The translations under genes were made by a program, and so were the position numbers. A stretch of 64,000 nt of DNA. It comes from Methanobacteriota archaeon. Its GTDB lineage: Archaea > Thermoplasmatota > E2 > JACPAO01 > JAHWKR01. The stretch spans positions 34,823 through 98,822 of the forward strand of contig JAHWKR010000005.1 of assembly GCA_019347805.1 (NCBI GenBank). Reading direction: 5' to 3'. The notes under the pieces are model-generated. The model saw only the letters and a program-made list of their open reading frames with translations. It searched no databases and was not told the origin of the DNA. Below, piece by piece: positions 26,600-35,520 of the stretch (position 1 is its first letter; the number at the start of each line of letters is the position of its first letter).

Positions 26600-28285
26600 A
26601 TGGACGGTCTCGTCCGCAGGGTGGTGCCGCGGCCGGCGGTGCGCGAATGGTGCGAGAAGCATGGCTTCTCACCGGACCTCGTCGCCCGCTGGACCGAGTG
26701 GCTGCCCGACCCGAAACCACTTCTCGCGTCGTTCCTCAAGCCCGTTCCGCGCTACTTGCGCCTCAACCCGCTGCGTGGTGACGCCGACAGCCTCGAAGCC
26801 TCCCTCACCGGACGTGGTTTCGAGTTGGAGCGCGTCGGTTCGCCCGACCCGGCGATCCCGGCGTGGCGCATCGTCAAGGAACCGTTCGCCGTCTCGTCGA
26901 CACCGGAACATCTTGACGGCCGGTTCTACCTCCAGGACCTCGCGAGTCTGAGCGCACCCGCCGCGTTGGGCGCCCAGGCAGGCGAGCGCATCCTCGACAT
27001 GGCCGCCGCACCGGGCGGCAAGACCACCGCGATCAGCGGCACGACCGGTGACGCGGCGCATGTGCTCGCCGTCGAACCGGTGCCGCACCGCGCCGCCGCC
27101 TTGACCTCCAACCTGCGCCGTCTCGGCGTGCGCGGCGTCGGTGTCGTCACCGCACGCGGCGAGGACATCGAAGGCGAGGCGCTCTTCGACCGCATCCTCC
27201 TCGACGCGCCGTGCACCGGCGAAGGGGTCCTCCCGCGCGACCGCCTGCGCCGCACCGGCACCCTCGAGGAACACGAGACGCTCGCCCGCTTGCAACGGGT
27301 GCTCCTCGACGCCGCGGTGCGCCTTCTCAAACCGGGCGGCGTCCTCGTCTACAGCACCTGCACCTTCGCCCCCGAAGAATGCGAGGAGGCCGTCTTGCAC
27401 GCCGTCGGACGCGGCCTCGTCACCGAACCGTTGCCGTTCGACGACCTCGGCGGCATCCCGCTCTCCCCGGCACTGGAAGGCGTCGGCGAGGAGCGGTTCG
27501 ACCAAGCGGTGCGCCATGCCCGCCGTGCCTACCCGAACAAGCATCATACGCTCGGCTTCTTCGTCGCCCGGTTGCGCAAACCCGTGGATTGGGATCCATC
27601 GCTTCTTCCGAAGAGCGCTCCGCCGAAGGTGGACGCCACCGCCCTCGACCTTTTTTCGTCCGAAGACGAGGGACCTGTCGCGGTGGACGACGGCGAAATA
27701 GAGGAGATCCCGCTCCCCCCCGGGTCCCCGCCCGAGGCGACCCTCCGCGGCGCCGACCCGCCCGAGTTAGAGGCGTTCGACAGCGCCATCGCCGCGTATG
27801 GGGAAGGCGTCCGCGCTCAGCTGGAAGCGGATGGCATCCTCAAGACGCTCGAACGCAAGGACATCACCCCACACCGGCGCCTCATCTGGACACGACGGGA
27901 CGACGTCGCCGCGTTCGCCCCGTTCGCGCCCATCGCCCTCGGCATCACCCTCGCGACGTTGTCGCGAAAAGGCGCACGACTGACACTGGAGGGCGCCCGT
28001 GCCATCGCCCCTTTCGCCCGCCGCGGCACGGTGCGCGTCGACGCGAAGGGCGAACAGCTCTTCCTCTACGGACGTCACCTGCTGGTGCGCAGCCTGACGC
28101 ATTGGGACCGCCCCCTCGAACCCGGCGCCGACGTGTTGGTCCTCTCCGCCGATGGCCGCTTCCTCGGCCAAGGCCGTGTCGAGCTGCCGCTCCACAACCG
28201 CCGACCGGACATCAAGGAGCTGGCGGTGACGAACCTCGCCGACCTCGGCCTCTACCTGCGTGCGCAACAGAAGGTGCCGGAGTGA
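26600..28285 (+). CDS. NSUN-family RNA (cytosine-5)-methyltransferase with C-terminal PUA-like domain
   Basis: A 561-residue RNA m5C methyltransferase. An N-terminal RNA-binding region leads to the Rossmann core: SAM motif ILDMAAAPGGKTTAIS, motif IV DAPCTGEG (Cys205) and motif VI YSTCTFAPEE with catalytic Cys254. After a Pro/Glu-rich linker (about 345-375) comes a C-terminal PUA-like domain (FLYGRHLLVRSL, VLVLSADGRFLGQG). Targets are likely tRNA or rRNA cytosines; archaeal Trm4-like enzymes are shorter, so the C-terminal RNA domain is notable. The stop overlaps a Nudix gene. Confidence 0.88.
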   Translation: MDGLVRRVVPRPAVREWCEKHGFSPDLVARWTEWLPDPKPLLASFLKPVPRYLRLNPLRGDADSLEASLTGRGFELERVGSPDPAIPAWRIVKEPFAVSSTPEHLDGRFYLQDLASLSAPAALGAQAGERILDMAAAPGGKTTAISGTTGDAAHVLAVEPVPHRAAALTSNLRRLGVRGVGVVTARGEDIEGEALFDRILLDAPCTGEGVLPRDRLRRTGTLEEHETLARLQRVLLDAAVRLLKPGGVLVYSTCTFAPEECEEAVLHAVGRGLVTEPLPFDDLGGIPLSPALEGVGEERFDQAVRHARRAYPNKHHTLGFFVARLRKPVDWDPSLLPKSAPPKVDATALDLFSSEDEGPVAVDDGEIEEIPLPPGSPPEATLRGADPPELEAFDSAIAAYGEGVRAQLEADGILKTLERKDITPHRRLIWTRRDDVAAFAPFAPIALGITLATLSRKGARLTLEGARAIAPFARRGTVRVDAKGEQLFLYGRHLLVRSLTHWDRPLEPGADVLVLSADGRFLGQGRVELPLHNRRPDIKELAVTNLADLGLYLRAQQKVPE

Positions 28286-28848
28286 GCGACTATACCGTGC
28301 TCCTCGTCTTCACCTCCTATCGAATCGAACGCTTCGTCCTCGCCCGGCATCGCCTACGCGGCTGGGAACTCCCCGGCGGGCGTGTCGAACCCGACGAGGA
28401 CCTGGTCGATGCGGCAAGACGCGAATGGGACGAAGAGACCGGCCTCGCGCTCCACCACCTCGAACCGCTCCTTTTGCATCACCGCGCGGGGGGCGACCGC
28501 GGCCATGTCTTCCTCGGCGCCATGCATCCCGACGAGCGCCCGGTGTCGGCGGCCCGACGGCACGACCCGGCCGAGAAGATCGACGAGGTGCGCCCCGTCG
28601 CCCGACTCGACGCGGTGTCCCCGCTCGCTTTTCCTGACGACCCCTACCCCGAGGTGGCCGGGGCGGTCTGGCGACGTGCCGCGAGCGGACCCTGGCGACG
28701 GCCGCCCGACGAGACGGAAACAGGGTTCGTCGCAAGACTGGCGTCACACGCGGCGCGAACAGCGACCGACCACCGCGTCGAACCGCACCCATTGGCCAAG
28801 GCTCGGTCGGGTTCTGTCGAAGAACAGAGGGAAAAGAGGGAGGAGTAG
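28282..28848 (+). CDS. Nudix hydrolase
   Basis: A 188-residue Nudix protein starting GTG in a four-base overlap (GTGA) with the methyltransferase gene. The Nudix box GRVEPDEDLVDAARREWDEETG is complete (GX5EX7REXXEEXG), so Mg-dependent hydrolysis of a nucleoside-diphosphate-linked substrate is expected. The last 40 residues are charged and probably disordered. Coupling with an RNA methyltransferase suggests nucleotide sanitation or RNA-end processing, but substrate cannot be read from sequence. Confidence 0.85.
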   Translation: MSDYTVLLVFTSYRIERFVLARHRLRGWELPGGRVEPDEDLVDAARREWDEETGLALHHLEPLLLHHRAGGDRGHVFLGAMHPDERPVSAARRHDPAEKIDEVRPVARLDAVSPLAFPDDPYPEVAGAVWRRAASGPWRRPPDETETGFVARLASHAARTATDHRVEPHPLAKARSGSVEEQREKREE

Positions 28849-28958
28849 CGGGCCGGCATGGCCAGCACCGCGGAGGTCTCCCTTCCCGATATCAGACCTT
28901 CCGACGGAGTACTTGACCCGATTGGTAGGTCCGTCCAAACGTGCCGGGCACGCCGAGC

Positions 28959-29204
28959 CTAGGTCCGCTCGACGCCGAAGGCCACCTTCAGGTTGACCTT
29001 GTACTGGATGATCTTGCCGTTGTCGCATTTCACCGACATGTTCTCGACATGCGCCCCGGTGATCCCCCGCGTCGTGTTCGTCGCGTCCTCGATGGCGTTC
29101 TGGATGGCGTTCTCGAAACTGCTTTCCGAGACACCGATGAGCTCGACGACCTTTGCGGTGCGGTGCTCGTGCTTGACTTGGTCTACTTGTTGTGCTTGGG
29201 CCAT
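28959..29204 (-). CDS. Dodecin-family protein without the flavin-stacking Trp
   Basis: An 81-residue dodecin-like protein: VVELIGVSESSFENAIQNAIEDA, then the beta strands with VENMSVKCDNGKIIQYKVNLKVAFGVE. Dodecins assemble as hollow dodecamers that store flavins or related ligands. Here the strand usually containing the flavin-sandwiching Trp reads RGITGAHVENM, so classic flavin binding is doubtful. ATG 29204 has a purine-rich GAAGAGG about 10 nt upstream. It stands alone. Confidence 0.8.
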   Translation of the reverse strand: MAQAQQVDQVKHEHRTAKVVELIGVSESSFENAIQNAIEDATNTTRGITGAHVENMSVKCDNGKIIQYKVNLKVAFGVERT

Positions 29205-29448
29205 AGAGGGCTACCTCTTCCTCGTGAATCGACCTCGAAGCGCTATGATGGTTTCGGTGGACGCCGACCCCTGCACCATCCCTCTTTGACGTTTCAACAT
29301 CACCAATACGCCTCCACCGCTGACATGGCACCGCTCTTCTATCCGGTAGGACGGAGAGGTATCGTCGCTCAAGCCTTTGGACCTGGAGACCCGGTTTCGG
29401 TCTCCTGCAGGCGGGGACCCTGCCACTGTTCAACGCGCTCGCCATAAT

Positions 29449-29458
29449 GCTTTAATAC
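29449..29458 (+). promoter_or_regulatory. TATA box for the membrane-bound regulator gene
   Basis: GCTTTAATAC, 35 nt before the ATG at 29488; a short leader of about 9 nt is expected. Confidence 0.5.
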
Positions 29459-29487
29459 TGCGGAAAGCGGGTGACACCTGAGAGAAC

Positions 29488-30660
29488 ATGCTCCGGGCCG
29501 TCATCGCCATCCTGTTCGCACTCCTTGTCGCCATCGCCCCCAGTGCGCAGGCCGACCCGGACCCGCTTCCCTCCAACCCCCTCGCCGACCCGGATGAGGA
29601 AGAGCCCCAGCCGACCGCGGGCGAGGACGCCCTCGCCAAGACCCAGGCCGACGTCCTCGACGCCAAAGCCAAGGAACCCGGCATCCTCGAAGGCCTCCTC
29701 GACGACACGCTCGGCATGGTCGGCGACGCCGGCTCCGCCCTCGTCGGTGGCGTCGGGTCCGCCTTCGCCGCCATCGGCACCGGCATCACCGCCCTCTTCG
29801 CCGCACTCGGCAGCGCCGCCGTCTGGACCTGGAACGGCCTCATGGCCGGCGGCCGCGGCCTCGGCACCGGCCTCCTCTGGAGCGTCACAGGCGTCGGCAC
29901 CCTCATGGGTGACGCCATCGTCGGCACCGGACGCGCGATCGGTGACACGTTCATCGCCATCGGCGACGGCCTCCACATGGCCGCAGCCGCCTTCGCCCAA
30001 CTGCGGCCCGACAGCGTGCCCCCCTCCGCGTGGGCCGGTGTCGCCGCCGCCTCGACCGCGAGCGCCGCCGCCGGAGGCAACATCGGTCTCTACACGCTCC
30101 TGCGCAAACTCGGCTGGGCCGCCCCCGGCATCGGGATGTTCACCCGAATCTCCAAGGAAGACATCCTCGAGCACCCGCTCCGCAACGAGATCCACGACGC
30201 GATCAAGACCAACCCCGGCATCCATGTGAGCGCCCTCTCGCGCCTCGTCGACGCCGGCTGGGGCACAACCGTGCACCACCTGAAGAAGCTCCAGGACAAG
30301 GAACTCATCGCCGTGCGGAACGTCAACAACCAGAAATGCTACTTCCTCAACGGCGGCGGCATCGGACGCGACCGCTGGGTGCAGATGTCGGAACTCAAGA
30401 ACGAGACCGCCGGCCGCATCGCACAGTTCATCCTCGCCCACCCCTTCCAGACCCTGACCGGCATCTCGGAGACCCTCCGACTCTCCCCGAGCCTCGTCTC
30501 GCACCACGTGTCGAAACTCGTCAAGGCCGGTGTGCTCGAGAAGGTGCGCGACGGCCGCTTCGTCAAGATCGCCGTCACCCAGGACGCCCGCGAAGGGCTC
30601 TTCGGAGAGCGGCCCATGGACGCCCCGGTGCCCGACATCGGCAACGCCGTCGCCGCCTAG
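29488..30660 (+). CDS. Membrane-associated dual winged-helix transcription regulator
   Basis: A 390-residue protein with an N-terminal signal or anchor (LRAVIAILFALLVAIAPSAQA), an acidic linker, a long Gly/Ala-rich hydrophobic region (about residues 70-185) with several possible membrane segments, then two winged helices: NEIHDAIKTNPGIHVSALSRLVDAGWGTTVHHLKKL and GRIAQFILAHPFQTLTGISETLRLSPSLVSHHVSKLV. This layout predicts a regulator held at the membrane with its DNA-binding part inside. The Gly-rich region might sense envelope state; that is speculation. The stop overlaps the convergent SDR gene by four bases. Confidence 0.7.
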   Translation: MLRAVIAILFALLVAIAPSAQADPDPLPSNPLADPDEEEPQPTAGEDALAKTQADVLDAKAKEPGILEGLLDDTLGMVGDAGSALVGGVGSAFAAIGTGITALFAALGSAAVWTWNGLMAGGRGLGTGLLWSVTGVGTLMGDAIVGTGRAIGDTFIAIGDGLHMAAAAFAQLRPDSVPPSAWAGVAAASTASAAAGGNIGLYTLLRKLGWAAPGIGMFTRISKEDILEHPLRNEIHDAIKTNPGIHVSALSRLVDAGWGTTVHHLKKLQDKELIAVRNVNNQKCYFLNGGGIGRDRWVQMSELKNETAGRIAQFILAHPFQTLTGISETLRLSPSLVSHHVSKLVKAGVLEKVRDGRFVKIAVTQDAREGLFGERPMDAPVPDIGNAVAA

Positions 30661-31394
30661 CCGGACCAGGCGCCGTCCACAGGGACGACCGCCCCGCTCA
30701 CATAGGACGCGTCTTCCGAAGCGAGCCACGCGACGACGCCCGCGACATCCTCCGGTCTTCCCAGACGCTTGAGCGGGACGTCGTTCGCGCGCGCTTCGCG
30801 TTTCTCCTCGTCCCAACCGGCAAGGACCCGCGTGTCGATCATCCCCGGCGCGACGACGTTCGCCGTCACCGCGTCCGCGCCCGCCTCGTTCGCGACACTG
30901 CGCGCAAGCCCCACGAGCGCCGCCTTCGCCGCCGCATAATGGGCGCCGTGCGACGAACCCGTACGGCCCCGGATGCTGCCCGTGTAGACGAGACGGCCCC
31001 AGCCCTGCTCGCGCATGGTCGGCAAGACCCGACGCGTGAGAAGGAACGGCCCGGTGAGATTGATGGAGAGGCCCCGCTGCCACTCGTCGAGCCCGAGCTC
31101 GTCGAAGGTCGTGCGTCGATAGGCACCATGGTTCGCGACCAGGACCGAGACCGGACCGAGCCCTTCGACGACCTTCTTGTGCGCCCCCTCGACGCCTTTT
31201 TCCGTGCCCAGATCGCCCCCGACCGCGAGCGCCTTCCCGCCGGCCGATGTGATCTCGGCCACCACCTCTTCTGCCGCGTCCTCGCCTTTGTGGTAACCCA
31301 CCGCCACCGCCAGACCGTCACGGCCCAGACGAAGCGCGATGGCGCGACCGATCCCATGCGAAGCACCTGTGACCCAGGCGATGCGACGTTTCAT
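30657..31394 (-). CDS. Short-chain dehydrogenase/reductase (FabG-like)
   Basis: A 245-residue classical SDR: cofactor motif WVTGASHGIGRAIAL, NHGAY in the NNAG position, catalytic TGSIRGRTGSSHGAHYAAAKAAL (Ser, Tyr, Lys), and the C-terminal YVSGAVVPVDGAWSG. This is the pattern of 3-oxoacyl reductases and related NADP enzymes; substrate unknown. ATG 31394 gives the correct N-terminus. A strong hairpin lies in its upstream region (31440-31485), and a TATA-like CTCTAAAAGCC at about 31512-31522 (minus) would give a leader near 100 nt. Confidence 0.83.
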   Translation of the reverse strand: MKRRIAWVTGASHGIGRAIALRLGRDGLAVAVGYHKGEDAAEEVVAEITSAGGKALAVGGDLGTEKGVEGAHKKVVEGLGPVSVLVANHGAYRRTTFDELGLDEWQRGLSINLTGPFLLTRRVLPTMREQGWGRLVYTGSIRGRTGSSHGAHYAAAKAALVGLARSVANEAGADAVTANVVAPGMIDTRVLAGWDEEKREARANDVPLKRLGRPEDVAGVVAWLASEDASYVSGAVVPVDGAWSG

Positions 31395-31439
31395 GGGCGC
31401 GCCAACCGGGACGATGGGAAAGGCGTTGTGGAGAAGGAT

Positions 31440-31485
31440 GCCCCCGGCCTCGGAACGGACCGTCTGCATGTCACAGGCCGGGGGC
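31440..31485 (-). promoter_or_regulatory. Hairpin in the 5' leader of the SDR gene
   Basis: GCCCCCGGCCT (31440-31450) pairs perfectly with AGGCCGGGGGC (31475-31485), an 11-bp stem closing a 24-nt loop which itself can fold. It lies 46 nt upstream of the SDR start codon inside a probable leader; candidate cis-regulatory RNA. Confidence 0.35.
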
Positions 31486-31707
31486 GGTCATCAAGACCAC
31501 ACCTCACTTGGCTTTTAGAGGTCAAAAAGCGGTTCCCACGTGGCGTGACGCCCGTCCGAACATGTGCGGCCAAGAGGCGTGTACTGATTCACCCATCTGT
31601 CGGACGGAAGGGTTGGGACACCGATGACGAGGATGGGACGGAGTCCGCTGCGGTGACGCAAAGGAGACAAAAAAACCAGCAGGGGAAAAGACGCGGGGTG
31701 CGGGGCT

Positions 31708-31740
31708 GCGAGGGAGGGGGCCTCAGGCCCCCTCCCTCGC
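31708..31740 (-). terminator. Perfect 15-bp hairpin downstream of peroxiredoxin
   Basis: GCGAGGGAGGGGGCC (31708-31722) and GGCCCCCTCCCTCGC (31726-31740) form an uninterrupted stem around a 3-nt loop, 14 nt past the peroxiredoxin stop. On the minus strand a T7 run follows about 33 nt later, fitting a termination site. Same family as the hairpins at 24165 and 38562. Confidence 0.6.
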
Positions 31741-31754
31741 GCACCCACCCCCGA

Positions 31755-32336
31755 TCAGGCGGTGACTGTCTGGAAGTATTCCTTCGCCCTCTTCTTGTCG
31801 ATGGCGCGGTCGCCCTTGTTCCAATTGGCCGGACAGACCTCTCCGTGCTCCTCGTGGTACGCGAGCGCATCGATCATGCGCAGCGTCTCGTCGACGTTGC
31901 GTCCGAGCGGCAGGTCGTTCACCGTGACGTGGCGCACGACCCCTTCCTTGTCGATGAGGAAGGTGCCGCGGAGCGCGACGCCCTTGTCCTCGAGGAGGAC
32001 CCCGTAGGCGCGGGCGACGTTCTTCGTCACGTCCGCGACGAGCGGATACCGGAGCGGCCCGATGCCACCCTCGGTGATCGGCGTGTTCATCCACGCGAGG
32101 TGGACGTACTCGCTGTCGATGGAGACGCCGATGAGTTGCGTGTCGCGGTCCTGGAACTCGGCGACCTTGCGGTCGAACGCGATGATCTCGGTCGGACAGA
32201 CGAACGTGAAGTCGAGCGGATAGAAGAACAGGACGACGTTCTTGCCCTTGTAGTCGCTCAGCTTGATCTTTTTGAATTCCTGGTCGACGACCGCGGTCGC
32301 CTCGAAATCTGGAGCCTTTTGACCTACTTGGACCAT
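31755..32336 (-). CDS. Typical 2-Cys peroxiredoxin (AhpC/TSA)
   Basis: A 193-residue thiol peroxidase reducing H2O2 and organic peroxides. Peroxidatic Cys47 sits in DFTFVCPTE, Arg in the [10 protein letters not shown] segment, and resolving Cys168 in GEVCPANW. Starts [13 protein letters not shown], the usual beginning, at ATG 32336; the frame upstream is not protein-like. It is divergent from a histidine kinase gene. Reductant partner unknown; a thioredoxin-type protein is likely. Ends ahead of a strong hairpin. Confidence 0.92.
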   Translation of the reverse strand: MVQVGQKAPDFEATAVVDQEFKKIKLSDYKGKNVVLFFYPLDFTFVCPTEIIAFDRKVAEFQDRDTQLIGVSIDSEYVHLAWMNTPITEGGIGPLRYPLVADVTKNVARAYGVLLEDKGVALRGTFLIDKEGVVRHVTVNDLPLGRNVDETLRMIDALAYHEEHGEVCPANWNKGDRAIDKKRAKEYFQTVTA

Positions 32337-32484
32337 AGGGTGCACCGGGACATGTCGATTCGGAAGACCTTCTTCATGGTTGTGGTCATCGACGGACCGT
32401 TTCGGCGCGGGGCGAGGCGCGGGTATGTCGGCCGCGCTTCCCTCTCCCGAGCCGGCAAATACCAGAAGAGGGTCAAGCATATGC

Positions 32485-33945
32485 ATGGCCCTGGGAGCCG
32501 ACCTGGTCCGGGAGGGGTCGAAGGACACCGCTCCGAGCGCACCGGCAGCGCCCGACCACGGCGACCCTGCGCGGCTCCAGGAACGCTTCGCGCGTGAACG
32601 TCGCGAAGGCTACCAACGCGTCCTCAAGATCGGTTGCATCGCGGCCGCGACCGTGATGCTCCTCGACGCCTTCGTCTTCTGGCGCACCGGCCAAGACCCC
32701 TACCTCGTCTTCGCGCTGCTTGCCGCGCTCGTCCTGGCGACCGCGAGCTACGGCCTCATCCTGCTGCAGTCGGGACGGCTCGAGCGCGCCCTCGCGGTGC
32801 CACTCGTCTACCTCCTCGTCATCGCGCCCGTCGGGCCCGCCCTCGTGGCGAGCCGTGCCCTCGTCTCCATCGCCCTGCCGTTCATCGTCATGGCCGTCGC
32901 CATGAACTACGCCTCCCCCCGCCACTTGCGCGCCTACGGTGTCCTCTCCTGGGTGAGCGGTACGACAGTGATGGCGTTCTGGCAGTGGCGCATGCTGCGC
33001 ATCGCAGGACTCGATGCCGCGTTCGGTGCCGCGAGCCTCATCGCCGGCTCGCTCGTCCTCGGTTTCACGTTCTATGCCCTGTCCCACTACAGCCACCGCC
33101 TCCGGTACGCCTTCCATGAGGCCCAAGAGACCGCCGTCCGCCTCGAGGCGGCCCACCAGGAACTGCGCGGGGTCGACGCTGCGCGTGTCCGCTTCATGAA
33201 CAACGCGGCGCACGAACTCAAGACGCCGCTCACGCCGATCGGCATCCAGCTCCACCTCCTGCGCCGGTCCGAGGGGGCGCAAGGACCGAAGATCCGGCAC
33301 TCGGTCGACGTCCTGGCACGCAATTTCAAGCGGTTGGAACGACTCGTCGGCGACATCCTCGACGGCGCGCGCATGGCCGCCGGTAAGCTGGAGTTCCGCT
33401 TCGTCCCCGTCGCCCTCTCCGACACGCTCCATGAAGCCATCGAGGAATACGAGCGTGCCGCGGAAAGCTCCGGCATCGGGCTGGAGCACGACATAGAGGA
33501 CGACCTCCACGTCGCCGCCGACCCGCTCCGCATCCACCAGGTCGTCGACAACCTGGTCTACAACGCCCTCAAGTTCACCGGGGCCGGCGGCACTGTGCGG
33601 CTCGACGCCTTCGCCGCCGGCGACGATGTCGTGGTGCGGGTCCAGGACACCGGCATCGGGATCGCTCCCCAGGACCTCGAGCGGCTCTTCCAGCCGTTCA
33701 CCCAGGTCCACGACCCCATGAAGACCGTGACCGGCGGCTCGGGGCTCGGCCTCTCCATCGCGCGCGGCATCGTCGAACGGCACGGCGGTCGCATCCTCGC
33801 CGAGAGCGAAGGCCTTGGTCACGGGGCGACGTTCACCTTCCTCCTCCCCCGGCTCCCGCACACCGAAAGGGACGAGAGCGCGCCCTCGGGCGATAGATCA
33901 GGTCCCATCGATGGGGTCACACCTTCGGATGCTCGACGAGCATGA
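32485..33945 (+). CDS. Membrane sensor histidine kinase
   Basis: A 486-residue kinase: a cytoplasmic basic N-terminus, about six membrane helices (residues 47-200), a linker helix, HisKA with the H box [14 protein letters not shown] (His243), then HATPase with N box [15 protein letters not shown]1 [11 protein letters not shown] box LFQPFTQ and G2 [14 protein letters not shown]. No separate ligand domain, so sensing is probably by the membrane part. A TATA-like CAAATACC at 32456-32463 suggests a leaderless ATG at 32485. No adjacent response regulator. The end overlaps the convergent nuclease-like gene by 29 bases. Confidence 0.88.
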   Translation: MALGADLVREGSKDTAPSAPAAPDHGDPARLQERFARERREGYQRVLKIGCIAAATVMLLDAFVFWRTGQDPYLVFALLAALVLATASYGLILLQSGRLERALAVPLVYLLVIAPVGPALVASRALVSIALPFIVMAVAMNYASPRHLRAYGVLSWVSGTTVMAFWQWRMLRIAGLDAAFGAASLIAGSLVLGFTFYALSHYSHRLRYAFHEAQETAVRLEAAHQELRGVDAARVRFMNNAAHELKTPLTPIGIQLHLLRRSEGAQGPKIRHSVDVLARNFKRLERLVGDILDGARMAAGKLEFRFVPVALSDTLHEAIEEYERAAESSGIGLEHDIEDDLHVAADPLRIHQVVDNLVYNALKFTGAGGTVRLDAFAAGDDVVVRVQDTGIGIAPQDLERLFQPFTQVHDPMKTVTGGSGLGLSIARGIVERHGGRILAESEGLGHGATFTFLLPRLPHTERDESAPSGDRSGPIDGVTPSDARRA

Positions 33946-35095
33946 GCCGATAGCCGCACCGGCCGTCGCGTTGGTGCCACAAGGCGGCCGCGGTCTGGGT
34001 GGTGCGCAGACGGTCGCCCGTGCTCTTGACCTCGACGAGGAACGCCTGTCCGGTGCCCGGATGGGAGACAAGGAGGTCGGCGCGGGTCGTGCGGTGGCCG
34101 CGCACCAGCCCGTCCATGAGCCCGGCGAGGGCGTCGGGTCCGACGGACGTGGCGACGGTGGCGAGCCGCTCGATGTAGCGGAGGTATGCCTCTGGTCGCT
34201 TTCCCGTGGTGACAAGGACGCGTCCAAGGCGACGCAGCTCGTCTGGGGCGTTCCCTGCCGCGATGCGGGCGATGGCGTCGCGGCCCCGAGCGAGCGCCTC
34301 CAGTGGGTTGGCCGCCGGTGGGTGGGCGCTTGTCGCCGCCGGGCCCTCCAGCCGCAGCGGGTCGCGGAACCAATAGGCGACCACCTCGCCGACCAGGAGC
34401 CGATAGAGCGCGGTGACGAGGCGCGGGGTCTCGACCTGGAAGCCGTGGGCCCTCAGGATGCGTGCCGCGACACCCTCGACGGTGGCGTCCGCGCCCTCGC
34501 CGGGGACCGCGAGCCGGAACCGCTTGCGGGTCGAACGGGCGAAGCGGTCGCCCCCGAAGGGCACCCGGCAGACGATGGCCTCCATCCAGGCTTCCCGGGA
34601 CCACGGGTCGCCGGTTGCGGGAAGGAGCGCCTGCCGCACGGGCGACGCGATCCGCTCCAACCCTTTCGGGTCCGCCACCGTCCGCAGGTCGAAGGCGTAC
34701 TGCACCCCTTCCTCGGTCCGGAGCGCGGCGACGTACGGGGTGTGGCGAAGGAGGCGGCGCACGAGCCGGGTGTCCGGGTCCCAGGCGCGGCCCGAGAACG
34801 GTGAGGAGAAGGTCTCGTCGCGGAAGCGGCCGTCGCGATGGAACCAGGCGGGCGCGCCGAGTCCTCCAGGGTCGTGGCGGACCGCCAAGAGGAGTTCGTC
34901 GAGTCGGGGATCGAGGGCGAGGGCCCAGTCGAGGACGTGGCCGTTGATGCCGTCGAGGCGGTCGTAGAGCGCCCGCTGGGCCGGGTCCAGGGGATCGGAA
35001 CGGAACCGCTTGCGGCCTTCCTGGAGGTCGACGTCGGTGGGGTCGAAACCGGCGAGGACCTGGGCGGGGGCGGCCGTAGGGGCGACCGCGGTCAC
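33917..35095 (-). CDS. Protein with C-terminal VRR-NUC-like nuclease domain
   Basis: A 392-residue protein, GTG start at 35095, fixed by CCCTTAAACG 26 nt upstream. Most of the chain is helical and Arg-rich without a family I recognise. The C-terminus has RADLLVSHP, then FLVEVKSTGDRLRTTQTAAL and [10 protein letters not shown], which looks like the Asp...Glu-x-Lys core and following Gln/Trp of VRR-NUC (PD-(D/E)XK) nucleases such as FAN1. A DNA structure-specific or interstrand-crosslink nuclease is possible. Confidence in the fold is moderate, in function low. Confidence 0.6.
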   Translation of the reverse strand: MTAVAPTAAPAQVLAGFDPTDVDLQEGRKRFRSDPLDPAQRALYDRLDGINGHVLDWALALDPRLDELLLAVRHDPGGLGAPAWFHRDGRFRDETFSSPFSGRAWDPDTRLVRRLLRHTPYVAALRTEEGVQYAFDLRTVADPKGLERIASPVRQALLPATGDPWSREAWMEAIVCRVPFGGDRFARSTRKRFRLAVPGEGADATVEGVAARILRAHGFQVETPRLVTALYRLLVGEVVAYWFRDPLRLEGPAATSAHPPAANPLEALARGRDAIARIAAGNAPDELRRLGRVLVTTGKRPEAYLRYIERLATVATSVGPDALAGLMDGLVRGHRTTRADLLVSHPGTGQAFLVEVKSTGDRLRTTQTAAALWHQRDGRCGYRLMLVEHPKV

Positions 35096-35117
35096 GAAGG
35101 TGGAGTGGAGACGGGGA

Positions 35118-35127
35118 CGTTTAAGGG
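35118..35127 (-). promoter_or_regulatory. TATA box for the nuclease-domain gene
   Basis: Minus-strand CCCTTAAACG, about 26 nt before the GTG at 35095; leaderless spacing. Confidence 0.6.
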
Positions 35128-35333
35128 CTCCCGGGGGAGGTGGGTGGGAGTAGTGTCCCATATTCGTCATGCCGTCTTCGCCAGACCGCTGACCTTCGAC
35201 CGGCCGGACTATCTTCGGTCCCCTCTCCCCCGCATGCCCTCATATCCTCCATCGCCTCCTATAGGACGTGTGGAGACACAGAGAGCCCGCAGACCGGTCG
35301 AAGACACCCTGTCCGCACCCGGCCGGTTGCGCG

Positions 35334-35520
35334 GCTTATACAAAATCTCAAAAACCCTCCCGCTTTGTCACGGAGTCCGGGTTGCACTCTGCGCCGACCC
35401 TTGTCCCGGGAATGACCCGACTCTTCGGGTGGGACACGGCATCGGCCCTGAGTATGCGGGACGTAAGACACCCCGCGTCTTCCGGGAGCGGAGGCGACTC
35501 CTTCCAAGGAGTGGCCGTCC
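35334..35520 (+). promoter_or_regulatory. Promoter and structured 5' leader of ribonucleotide reductase
   Basis: The box GCTTATACA at 35334-35342 would start transcription near 35365, leaving an unusually long leader of about 155 nt. It contains a nested hairpin (GTCCC 35403-35407 with GGGAC 35431-35435, and ACCCGA 35415-35420 with TCGGGT 35425-35430) and a hairpin ACTCCT (35497-35502)/AGGAGT (35507-35512) that covers the Shine-Dalgarno GGAG 9 nt before the ATG. A cobalamin box is not recognisable. Candidate translation-control element. Confidence 0.5.

Noticed and set aside
35343..35520. Cobalamin riboswitch upstream of the B12-dependent reductase
   Set aside because: No B12-box consensus or the expected long aptamer could be found; only simple hairpins are visible.
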